Notes under the pieces: model-generated
What the model was told of the DNA's origin: nothing
Databases searched by the model: none
The model's input: only the letters and a program-made list of their open reading frames with translations
Shown: piece after piece, positions 53,891 through 63,059 of the stretch
Position numbering within the stretch: position 1 is the stretch's first letter
Layout: every line of letters begins with the position of its first letter
Assembly (NCBI GenBank): GCA_028097405.1
Contig: JAOHEK010000001.1
Span: forward strand, 1-64,000
Source: Paracoccaceae bacterium
GTDB taxonomy: Bacteria; Pseudomonadota; Alphaproteobacteria; Rhodobacterales; Rhodobacteraceae
Direction: 5' to 3'
Length of the DNA: 64,000 bases
Translations under genes and position numbers: made by a program

Positions 53891-54192
53891 TTAACTTTCA
53901 TTACGTCGCGTAAACCCAGTTCAGGCAATGTTTTTTCCGAAAAAGCATGTGTCAAAGCCACGACTAAGCGAGTTTTCGCTTTGCCTCGCTTACCAACGGT
54001 TTCCTCGCTCAAAAAGCGTCAAAAATCGAACAAACACAGGGAAAAACCGCCCCTGCGCGAAATTACATTTTTCTGAAAATTCACATTGAGACCGCTTATT
54101 ACTTCCCTGCGCTGGCATCAGTAATTTTCCCCCTTGTTGGGGGGGGGGCTTACTGGGGCTTAAAGGTGGTCCGCCAAGTAATGAGGTTGATT
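53891..54192. other. Intergenic stretch with G-run hairpin
   Basis: 302 bp with no supported gene. Contains CCCCC-TTGTT-GGGGGGGGG at 54129-54147, a strong hairpin with a nine-G run that could act as a terminator-like or slippage-prone site, and AT-rich sequence upstream that may carry the promoter for 54193. Confidence 0.5.
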
Positions 54193-54516
54193 ATGTCTAA
54201 GCTGTTGACTGAAATACTAAGAAAAATTTCGAATTACCGGATGTCGCCTGACCAACAGGATACTGCGGTGCTGTCGCAAGACAAAAAAGACCAGCTGTCG
54301 ACGGACAAAGGCTCTGACGAAGCGTTCCGCGTATCCGATCAGCTGGGCCTTTCTGGCGCGCCCGAAAGCCTTGCTGAAGAAGAATCAGCGTCCGAACAGC
54401 AAAAGCCGATCCGGTGGAAAGTGATTTCAAAACGCGAGAAATCCGACTGGCTTGATCCATTGGACGAACACACCGCTGCGAACTTACCCGCAGGGTCCCG
54501 TAAATCTAACGGGTAA
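54193..54516 (+). CDS. Hypothetical hydrophilic protein
   Basis: 107 aa from ATG 54193 (GAGG six bases upstream); the track start at 54166 is less likely. Sequence is hydrophilic and probably disordered: MSKLLTEILRKISNYRMSP, then acidic/Gln-rich text to KSNG. No domain recognised. It could be spurious, though the RBS and distinct amphipathic N-terminal helix favour a small real protein. Confidence 0.4.
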   Translation: MSKLLTEILRKISNYRMSPDQQDTAVLSQDKKDQLSTDKGSDEAFRVSDQLGLSGAPESLAEEESASEQQKPIRWKVISKREKSDWLDPLDEHTAANLPAGSRKSNG

Positions 54517-54556
54517 CCTTCAAGCTAATTTTACAACATACATGCGATCGGGCGTC

Positions 54557-55012
54557 TCAGGCCTGTTCCTGGGACGTTCCTATCCAACGACGCGGGCCTG
54601 GGCCATTTTGACCAAGCCTGTCGGCCGGATTATAAAGCGGGCAACTTTCCAACGACAGACAGCCGCATCCGATACAATAGCCCATCTGGTCCCTTAGACG
54701 TTGCAGCGTTTCGATCCTTTCATCCAGAATGGCCACCCAAGGCTTGGCGGCATCTTCCCAGTCGCTTTTCTTGATTGCTGTCACGCGCGGCACTTTGTCC
54801 AGCACATCTTTCACTTCTTTCAGCGAGACCCCCACCGTTAGGGCAACCCGCGCAATTGCCACACGGCGCAACTCGCGGCGGTCATATCTGCGGTGATTGG
54901 CAGGCGTGCGCCAGCTTTCGATCAATCCTTCAGCTTCATAGAAGTGGATCGTCGAAACCGGCACACCTGCGCGCTTGGCCATGTCGCCGACCGACAGGTC
55001 ATTGGGAGTCAT
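54557..55012 (-). CDS. soxR: SoxR, redox-sensing MerR-family regulator
   Basis: 151 aa. MerR-type winged helix (SVGDMAKRAGVPVSTIHFYEAEGLI), dimerisation helix, and the [2Fe-2S] cysteine cluster CIGCGCLSLESC, matching SoxR C-x2-C-x-C-x5-C. It senses redox-cycling compounds (oxidised cluster activates). Divergently transcribed from a DUF1127 gene across a perfect SoxR box at 55042-55061. Roseobacter SoxR proteins often control small sets of genes unlike the enteric SoxS system. Confidence 0.95.
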   Translation of the reverse strand: MTPNDLSVGDMAKRAGVPVSTIHFYEAEGLIESWRTPANHRRYDRRELRRVAIARVALTVGVSLKEVKDVLDKVPRVTAIKKSDWEDAAKPWVAILDERIETLQRLRDQMGYCIGCGCLSLESCPLYNPADRLGQNGPGPRRWIGTSQEQA

Positions 55013-55038
55013 TCCGTCGCCTCCTTGTAAAAAAGAGC

Positions 55039-55069
55039 TTTACCTCAAGTGAACTTGAGGTCGTAGGGT
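55039..55069 (+). promoter_or_regulatory. SoxR-dependent promoter for the DUF1127 gene
   Basis: -35 TTTACC (55039-55044), 19-bp spacer, -10 TAGGGT (55064-55069); the spacer carries the near-perfect dyad ACCTCAAGTGAACTTGAGGT (9-bp arms), essentially the SoxR consensus. The long spacer is the signature of MerR-type activation. It faces the gene at 55105. Confidence 0.88.
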
Positions 55070-55104
55070 TATCCATATCAACACTCGAATCAAGGAGAAA
55101 CCCA

Positions 55105-55266
55105 ATGGCCAATCCCCTGTTCCATCTGGCGCAAGCACTGGAAGCCCGGGCCGCAAAACGGCGCAGCTTTAGACGGTTGAAAGACGTCCAGAACGATCCA
55201 CATCTCGCGCGCGATGTGGGCCTGCCCTATCGTCGTCAACACGACGTGAAAATCGACAGATGGTAA
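55105..55266 (+). CDS. DUF1127 (YjiS-like) small protein under SoxR control
   Basis: 53 aa, within a longer track ORF (54775-55266) whose upstream part is antisense to soxR. The real ATG has CAAGGAG in front. MANPLFHLAQALEARAAKRRSFRRL followed by a short helix ending ARDVGLP matches DUF1127: an Arg-rich amphipathic helix and the conserved D-x-G segment. DUF1127 proteins are linked to RNA-binding and to phosphate and stress responses in alphaproteobacteria. Placement behind a SoxR box suggests a redox-stress role. Confidence 0.78.
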   Translation: MANPLFHLAQALEARAAKRRSFRRLKDVQNDPHLARDVGLPYRRQHDVKIDRW

Positions 55267-55390
55267 CAGACTTTGTACGCCGCATCTTTGCACCGCAAAC
55301 GCGGTGTGGCCCGCTCTGCCAAAAGATCAATGACGAGGTCGACAGTATTGCACGCGCTGATGCCATCGCATGTTATAGACGGAAAAGGTC

Positions 55391-55466
<76 letters not shown>

Positions 55467-55515
55467 GCCGAGGCGCTCGTTTAGCGCCGGTTTTCTAGAG
55501 GTGCAAGCCTGATTG

Positions 55516-55953
55516 TCAGATCGGAATATCGAAACCCGGCGGGGCCAATTCAAAGCCGTCGAACTGAAAGCCCGGACTGACGGTACAGCCAACAAGTGCC
55601 CAGCCCATATTCTTCGGATCATCTGCCCTAACTTCGGCCGATTGCCAGAAATGTTCGGGCACAATGAGCTGAGGGCGCGCACCACTGGCAAGGTCGGGGC
55701 CAAGCGCTTGTTCTGTAGCGGGCCCATCTTCGGTTTCCGACAGGCGCAGCACCAAGGGCGCACCTGCATAGTGGTGCCAGATCTCGGTCGCATCCACGCG
55801 GTGCCAGTGGCTGGTCTCGCCTGCTTTCAACAGAAAATAGATGCAGGTTCCGGTCGCGCGGTCTGTGCCTTCGCCAATCCATGTTTGCCTGTACCACCCC
55901 CCTTCGGGATGGGGATCAAGGTTCAACAGGGCAATCACATCGTCTGCGGTCAT
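55516..55953 (-). CDS. DUF985 (cupin_5) family protein
   Basis: 145 aa single cupin barrel. Family motifs HPEGGWYRQTW and SHWHRVDATEIWHHYAG, the latter with the histidine/glutamate metal ligands, and PEHFWQSAEVR. Probably a metal-binding sugar- or nucleotide-related enzyme; specific activity unproven. Its start overlaps the HAD gene stop by 4 bp, suggesting one operon. Confidence 0.85.
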   Translation of the reverse strand: MTADDVIALLNLDPHPEGGWYRQTWIGEGTDRATGTCIYFLLKAGETSHWHRVDATEIWHHYAGAPLVLRLSETEDGPATEQALGPDLASGARPQLIVPEHFWQSAEVRADDPKNMGWALVGCTVSPGFQFDGFELAPPGFDIPI

Positions 55954-56627
55954 GCGACCAACTTTGCCAGTTCTACAAAGTCAGTGGCGATAAACTCCCA
56001 AGCTTCGGAGGGTTCCAGATCACTGGTTTGTCCCGGCCCGTGTTCGGTGGGTCGCGGCACAAAGGCTGTTTGCATACCGACGGCCCGCGCCGCCTTTAGA
56101 TCATAGTTGTGTGCAGCGACCATGCAGACCTGTTCAGGGCGAAGACCAAGCGCTTTGGCCGACGCAAGATAGACCGCCGGTTCTGGCTTGTAGTCTTGCG
56201 CCAATTCCGCCCCCACAATGCAATCCCAGTTCAATCCAGCGTAACGACCAAGGCGCGCCATCAAAGCGATTGATCCGTTGGAACAGGGCGCGACCAACCC
56301 AGTGGTACGCAGCGCTTGCACCCCGGTTTGGACGTCCGGCCACGGGTCTAGCCGCTCCCAGACCGCCGTCAGAGCATCAATATCCGGTACTTCGACGCCA
56401 AAGCTTTCGGCCACGCGCAACAGGTTCTCGCGGTGCAGAATATCCAAGGGCACATAGCCGCGCGCGCCGGACCGAATCCGCGCCATCGCGGGGTCGTACT
56501 CCGCCCGCCATGCCGTGGCGAAGGCAAGCGCATCCACCTCTGGCAAGGCCGTGGCCACGTCGCGGGCGACAGATGTGCGCCAATCGACACAAGTTCCGAA
56601 GACATCGAAGTTAAAGGCACGATCCAT
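55950..56627 (-). CDS. HAD-superfamily (S)-2-haloacid dehalogenase
   Basis: 225 aa. Nucleophile Asp in FNFDVFGTCVDW, PCSNGS (motif II), KPEPAVYLASAKAL (lysine), and VAAHNYDLKAARAVGMQTAFVPRP (motif IV Asp). The VDWR and YDLK patterns place it in the type II haloacid dehalogenase branch, which hydrolyses 2-haloalkanoates, plausible for a marine organism. The overlap with the cupin gene suggests co-expression; a shared pathway is unproven. Confidence 0.85.
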   Translation of the reverse strand: MDRAFNFDVFGTCVDWRTSVARDVATALPEVDALAFATAWRAEYDPAMARIRSGARGYVPLDILHRENLLRVAESFGVEVPDIDALTAVWERLDPWPDVQTGVQALRTTGLVAPCSNGSIALMARLGRYAGLNWDCIVGAELAQDYKPEPAVYLASAKALGLRPEQVCMVAAHNYDLKAARAVGMQTAFVPRPTEHGPGQTSDLEPSEAWEFIATDFVELAKLVA

Positions 56628-56648
56628 GGTGTTAGAAGAACCCAGCCC

Positions 56649-58254
<1,606 letters not shown>

Positions 58255-59172
58255 TCAAGTGCCCTTGCCTTCCGCCAAACGTCTTTCCCGCAGGAACGTA
58301 TATACGCCAGAGCCGACGATCAGTCCGACGCCGATCCATGTCAGCAGGTCTGGCACCTCGTCAAAGATGAAATAGGCGATGATCAGTGCAAAAACGATTC
58401 GCGTGTACCGGAACGGGGCGACCACCGAAACCTCGCCCACCCGCATTGCTGTGGTCATGGCCCAAAGTGCCGCCGAAACGGCCCCAACCAGAATGATGTA
58501 ATAAAGTGCAGCTCCCACATCGATGGGCTGCCAACCGCCTTGCAGCATCATGATGATGCCGCCGACCACCACCAACGGCAGCAATGACCATGCAACAGCG
58601 AATGCGGTTGAGATATGCGAAGGCAAGCGGCGGCTGGTCAGATCGCGGATCGCCAACCCGAAGATGTAAACAAACACCCAAAGCAAGTTTGGATCAAAGG
58701 CCCCCATACCGGGGCGCAGAATGATCAAGACACCGATCATACCGATACCAACAGCCGCCCATCTGCGCCATCCCACGGTCTCGCCCAAAAAAAGCGCGGC
58801 CCCCATCACGACGACCAAAGGCTGTGCCTGCGACAATGCGATGACCGTAGACAGCGGAGCCAACCCTAGGGCGAATACGATGCCCGTAGACCCCACGGCC
58901 TCGCCAAATGACCTGAGCAACAACATGGGGTTCAAGGCATCGCGCGACCACACCACACGATTTTCCCGACGCAGAAGCATCCAATAGACAAGGAACGACA
59001 AAAACGAGCTGACCATGATGATCTGGCCCGCAGATTGTGATGTGCTTAGGATTTTTACAAAGGCATCAACGGCTGCAAAAAATGCCATGGCCGCGACCAA
59101 CAACAGGATGGCGCGGCCATTGCTTTGTATGGGCGCTTGATTGGAACTAAGTTCCGCGCCCGCAGATCTCAA
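58255..59172 (-). CDS. EamA-family (DMT) transporter
   Basis: 305 aa, ten membrane spans in two EamA halves (GRAILLLVAAMAFFAAVDAFVKIL...; FAVAWSLLPLVVVGGIIMMLQGG...). Ends with a short basic tail (LRERRLAEGKGT). The start overlaps the exported cyclophilin stop by 4 bp, so they may be co-translated. Substrate unknown; metabolite or amino acid efflux is common in the family. Confidence 0.88.
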   Translation of the reverse strand: MRSAGAELSSNQAPIQSNGRAILLLVAAMAFFAAVDAFVKILSTSQSAGQIIMVSSFLSFLVYWMLLRRENRVVWSRDALNPMLLLRSFGEAVGSTGIVFALGLAPLSTVIALSQAQPLVVVMGAALFLGETVGWRRWAAVGIGMIGVLIILRPGMGAFDPNLLWVFVYIFGLAIRDLTSRRLPSHISTAFAVAWSLLPLVVVGGIIMMLQGGWQPIDVGAALYYIILVGAVSAALWAMTTAMRVGEVSVVAPFRYTRIVFALIIAYFIFDEVPDLLTWIGVGLIVGSGVYTFLRERRLAEGKGT

Positions 59173-59732
59173 CGTGCGACCGAGACGTCTTGCATGACAT
59201 CAGGCGTGCCCGCAACGGCCCCGCTTTGCCCGGCGCCGCGTTTTATCCCATCGACCACATCCATGCCTTCGATGACACGACCGACGACGGTGTATTGACC
59301 ATTTAGGAAATGACCCTCGTCAAACATGATGAAAAACTGGCTGTTGGCCGAGTTCGGGTCTTGCGCGCGCGCCATACCCACAATGCCACGATCATACGGC
59401 ACATCCGAGAACTCAGCAGGTAGATCAGGTTGATCAGAACCACCTTGGCCGGCCCGTCCTAGATCGCCATCGCTTTTGCCGAACTGAACGTCGCCAGTCT
59501 GCGCCATGAAGCCTTCAATCACCCGGTGAAAGACGACGCCGTCATAGGCACCACTTTCGGCCAGTTCGGTGATCCGCGCCACATGCTGAGGGGCCGCGTC
59601 TTCGAACAGGTCGATCACGACACGGCCATTGGATTCGCCGGCCACATCGATCACAAGGTTCGGTCCTGCGCCGTCTTCCTGCGCAAAAGCAGGCGTGACG
59701 CTAAACAAGAGTGCAAGAAGGACATTACGCAT
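59169..59732 (-). CDS. Exported cyclophilin-type peptidyl-prolyl isomerase
   Basis: 187 aa starting at ATG 59732 (AAAGG 8 bases before; the track start TTG at 59741 is possible). Signal peptide MRNVLLALLFSVTPAFA then the compact bacterial cyclophilin core: VVFHRVIEGFMAQTGD, AEFSDVPYDRGIVGMARAQDPNSANSQFFIMF, GQYTVVGRVIEGMDVV. Should accelerate proline isomerisation in exported proteins. Paralogue of the next gene; their ends overlap by 8 bp. Confidence 0.93.
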   Translation of the reverse strand: MRNVLLALLFSVTPAFAQEDGAGPNLVIDVAGESNGRVVIDLFEDAAPQHVARITELAESGAYDGVVFHRVIEGFMAQTGDVQFGKSDGDLGRAGQGGSDQPDLPAEFSDVPYDRGIVGMARAQDPNSANSQFFIMFDEGHFLNGQYTVVGRVIEGMDVVDGIKRGAGQSGAVAGTPDVMQDVSVAR

Positions 59733-60231
59733 CAGAAGCAACCTTTACGCTGATCATCCGGTCTGGGTTCATGGGCGGTTCGCCGCGTGCAATCGCATCG
59801 ACATAGTCCATGCCCGAAAGAACACGTCCATAAACAGTGTACTGGTTGTTCAGGAAGTGATTGTCGCCGAAGTTGATGAAGAACTGGCTGTTGGCCGAAT
59901 CCGGGCTTGAACTGCGGGCAGCACCCAACGTGCCGCGATCATGGGGCAAACTTGAGAACTCGGCGGGAACGTCCGGCAGCTTAGAGCCACCAGTGCCTGC
60001 GCGGCCAATGTTCATGTCATCGCCGAACACGCCATGTTCGACGTCACCGGTCTGCGCCATAAAGCCATCAATGACCCGGTGAAACACCACGCCGTCATAG
60101 GCACCAGAGCGGGTCAGTTCTTTCATCCGTTCGGCGTGCTTTGGGGCGATGTCGCTTAAAAGCTCGATGGCGACCGTGCCATCCTTCAGTTCGATCAGGA
60201 TCGTGTCTTCGGGTTTATCATAGTCGGCCAT
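59725..60231 (-). CDS. ppiB: Cytoplasmic cyclophilin-type peptidyl-prolyl isomerase
   Basis: 168 aa, no signal peptide. VVFHRVIDGFMAQTGDVEHGVFG, SSPDSANSQFFINFGDNHFLN and QYTVYGRVLSGMDYV. Same fold and many identical stretches as the exported copy, so the two arose by duplication, and one gained a leader. Precedes it on the same strand, giving a ppiB-ppi-eamA block. Confidence 0.94.
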   Translation of the reverse strand: MADYDKPEDTILIELKDGTVAIELLSDIAPKHAERMKELTRSGAYDGVVFHRVIDGFMAQTGDVEHGVFGDDMNIGRAGTGGSKLPDVPAEFSSLPHDRGTLGAARSSSPDSANSQFFINFGDNHFLNNQYTVYGRVLSGMDYVDAIARGEPPMNPDRMISVKVASDA

Positions 60232-60394
60232 CTGGCCCTCCGTTTATTCGCGTGTCGCGCGGACCCTAATGTTAGACCCGGATAAGGGAAACCCCAAGTG
60301 CTGGGATTGGGTTCAAATTCCTGCGAAAGGCCAAAACGGGTTGACCTTTTCGTGATCTGGCTTAGTCAAAGCAGGCAGCCAACGGAGAATTAGC

Positions 60395-61588
60395 ATGGCC
60401 AGAAAAACACTCGACGACATGGACCTTAACGGCAAAGTCGTGCTGACACGTGTGGATCTGAACGTGCCTATGGAAAACGGCACGGTCAGCGACACCACCC
60501 GGATAGAGCGCATTGTGCCAACGGTCCAAGCCATTCTTGACGCCGGCGGAAAGCCCGTGCTTCTGGCGCATTTCGGCCGCCCCAAGGGCGAACGCGTGCC
60601 CAAAATGTCGTTGGGCTTGATCCGCGGCGCCGTTGAAGACGTCCTTGGCGTACCCGTGGATTTTTCGGAAGACTGCATCGGCCTTCCCGCGAAAACCGCC
60701 GTAGCTGGGTTGGAAGCCGGGCGTGTGCTATTGTTGGAAAACACGCGCTTTCACGCAGGCGAAGAAAGCAATGACGCAATGTTTGCCGCTTCGCTAGCAG
60801 CCTTGGGCGACGTCTATGTGAATGACGCATTTTCCGCAGCACACCGCGCCCATGCGTCGACCGAGGCCTTGGCCCGCCTGCGCCCCTGCGCTGCTGGGCG
60901 CTTGATGGAAACCGAATTGAAGGCGCTGGAAGCCGCATTGACCGAGCCCGAGCGGCCTTTGGTGGCCGTTGTGGGGGGGGCGAAAGTTTCGACCAAGCTG
61001 GATTTGCTGGGCAATCTGGTCCGCAAGGTGAACACTTTGGTGATTGGAGGCGGCATGGCGAATACGTTTCTGGCCGCCAAAGGCATCGACGTCGGCAAGT
61101 CGCTGGCAGAACACGACATGACTGACACCGCGCTAGACATAATGGCCAAGGCCGAGGAAGCCGCATGCGACATTCTTTTACCCGTGGATGTGGTCTGCGC
61201 GAAGGAATTTGCAGCAGGTGCGGCGAACATCACAGTTGCCGCCGACGCCTGCCCTGCGGATCACATGATTTTGGACGCCGGGCCTAAAACGGTCGAACTA
61301 ATCGCCAAGGCCTTCGAGGACGCCAAAACACTGATCTGGAACGGTCCCATGGGCGCCTTTGAGATCGAGCCATTCGACAAAGCAACCGTAGCTGCGGCCC
61401 AGAAGGCCGGTGAATTGACCAAGGCCGGCGTATTGGTTTCCGTCGCCGGTGGTGGCGACACCGTGGCCGCCTTGAACCAAGCGGGTGTGTCGGGCGATTT
61501 CACCTATATCTCGTCGGCAGGCGGCGCCTTCCTTGAGTGGATGGAAGGCAAAACGCTTCCCGGAGTGGCCGCATTGGACCAAGCCTAG
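60395..61588 (+). CDS. pgk: Phosphoglycerate kinase
   Basis: 397 aa. Makes ATP and 3-phosphoglycerate from 1,3-bisphosphoglycerate (or the reverse in the Calvin cycle). [63 protein letters not shown] and [14 protein letters not shown] are intact; [13 protein letters not shown] closes the nucleotide site. Normal length. The gene is alone; no gap or tpi neighbours are seen. Confidence 0.98.
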   Translation: MARKTLDDMDLNGKVVLTRVDLNVPMENGTVSDTTRIERIVPTVQAILDAGGKPVLLAHFGRPKGERVPKMSLGLIRGAVEDVLGVPVDFSEDCIGLPAKTAVAGLEAGRVLLLENTRFHAGEESNDAMFAASLAALGDVYVNDAFSAAHRAHASTEALARLRPCAAGRLMETELKALEAALTEPERPLVAVVGGAKVSTKLDLLGNLVRKVNTLVIGGGMANTFLAAKGIDVGKSLAEHDMTDTALDIMAKAEEAACDILLPVDVVCAKEFAAGAANITVAADACPADHMILDAGPKTVELIAKAFEDAKTLIWNGPMGAFEIEPFDKATVAAAQKAGELTKAGVLVSVAGGGDTVAALNQAGVSGDFTYISSAGGAFLEWMEGKTLPGVAALDQA

Positions 61589-62146
61589 GTCTTTTGCGGA
61601 ATTGCGCCGGGCTTTCGATTGATTTCCATCGTCAGCCACTGCTGAATTCCCAGTAAACCCGCGATCGGGACCGATTTGAAGAGCAGGAATGGCAGTCATT
61701 TATTCGGACTCCAAGCGAGCCACGGTTGCATTTGACGGACAATGCAACTAGATAGCTCGTATGCGGATTGCCGTTTTCAGCTGCTTGGATGCAAAGTCCA
61801 GCGATGCGAATTGTGCTCCTCTATTTCTGAAAATTCGATATTTCTGAAAATTCGATGTTTTACCTCTTTTGAGGCTCGACGCATGAAAAAATGCCAATGT
61901 TGTAGCGTGACACTGCCAGTTGTCGCGCTTGATCATTTGGTGTTTTCGGAATTCGTTTTGAAATGGCTTTGCCACAATGGAATGAAGACTGGCTTCAAGC
62001 ACGATCAGACCTGAAACCTCGACGCAACATAATGAAGGCAGAGTCTACTCTGTCAAAGGACCAAATATGACCATTCCAATATGGCCGGGCAACGCAAGCA
62101 TAACACAAGCTTGCGCCTGCTTAGCCTTCAAGGAAGGGGCGTCAGC
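61589..62146. other. Gene-poor stretch between pgk and the cysteine-repeat gene
   Basis: About 560 bp, AT-richer than the neighbourhood. The track ORF at 61742-62014 (90 aa, cysteine-rich) lacks a convincing RBS and its reading frame partly reflects a tandem repeat; I do not call it. Contains the 17-bp tandem repeat at 61823-61856. Confidence 0.5.
61823..61856. repeat. Perfect 17-bp tandem duplication
   Basis: ATTTCTGAAAATTCGAT occurs twice in a row (61823-61839, 61840-61856). Recent slippage or a doubled protein site; no function assigned. Confidence 0.75.
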
Positions 62147-62986
62147 TTGAGCAATCATAATATGCACCCCACACCCTTAGCTTTAACCATTGCGCCAGCG
62201 CATTCCTACGAAACCGTCCGGCTAATAAGGGGTTTAGTCGCGTTTATGACTGGGGCGTTTTTGCTACTTTCATTCCCTGTTCATGGTCAAAGCACATCGC
62301 CTTCTTTACCGAAAAATGCACAAGCGAAAAGCTATGGTGACGGGTGGGAATGCATCCTTGGGTACCGAGAAGCTGACCGTGGATGCGTTGAGATTGAGGT
62401 GCCAGATAATGCTTATGTGACCGACCGTTCCTATGGCGCGGGATGGGAATGCTTGCATGGGTTTCAGGAAACTGGCGATGAAACTTGCACTGAAGTGACG
62501 GTTCCCATCGGCGGCTATCTGGATTCGACCGGTCGACGGTGGGAGTGCGAAAGAGGATATGAACGTGTCGGAGACTCTTGTGAAAAAATTGCCCTACCTG
62601 AAAACGCTTATCTAACGGATGATTCCTATGGGCCAAAATGGCACTGTCGTCGCGGTTTTTTTGCCAATGGCGATGTCTGTTCAGAAATTGAAATTCCAGA
62701 AAACGCATACCTGAATTCAACACGCCGTGGGCACCCTTGGATCTGCGATCGTGGCTTTATTGAAAAATCAGGCGCTTGTGAAGCAATTGAAATCCCCGAT
62801 AATGGGTATTTTACCGACGCGACCCATGGCAACCGTTGGAAATGTGAACGCGGTTTCTTTGTAGCCGGTAGCCGTTGCCTGCCCGTCGCCATTCCTGCCA
62901 ATGCTCATCTTGCACGGTCCGGTAATCGTTGGGAATGTCACCGGAATTTTCAGAAAGTGAAGGATGCCTGCATTCTAAATAGGTAA
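62147..62986 (+). CDS. Secreted protein of seven cysteine-pair repeats
   Basis: About 279 aa. A TTG at 62147 has GGAAGGGG just upstream and is preferred over ATG 62081. After a hydrophobic export signal (LVAFMTGAFLLLSFPVHG) come seven copies of a roughly 32-residue unit: G-x-x-W-x-C-x-x-G-F/Y-x-x-x-G-x-x-C-x-x-I-x-I-P-x-N-A-Y, each with two cysteines that can form one disulfide, as in EGF-like and other small disulfide modules. The last copy is truncated at CILNR. This unit is recognisable in secreted proteobacterial proteins, but its ligand is unknown. It lies 73 bp before the DUF1611 gene. Confidence 0.75.
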   Translation: MSNHNMHPTPLALTIAPAHSYETVRLIRGLVAFMTGAFLLLSFPVHGQSTSPSLPKNAQAKSYGDGWECILGYREADRGCVEIEVPDNAYVTDRSYGAGWECLHGFQETGDETCTEVTVPIGGYLDSTGRRWECERGYERVGDSCEKIALPENAYLTDDSYGPKWHCRRGFFANGDVCSEIEIPENAYLNSTRRGHPWICDRGFIEKSGACEAIEIPDNGYFTDATHGNRWKCERGFFVAGSRCLPVAIPANAHLARSGNRWECHRNFQKVKDACILNR

Positions 62987-63059
62987 GCTTCAATTCTTGG
63001 CGCGCTTCAAAGTCTGCGCTGTAAGCAGTGAAAATTTCTCAATTCACTTAAAGGAAAAA

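Noticed and set aside
61742-62014. 90-aa cysteine-rich ORF
   Set aside because: No ribosome binding site; the frame runs through a tandem duplication and no domain is visible.
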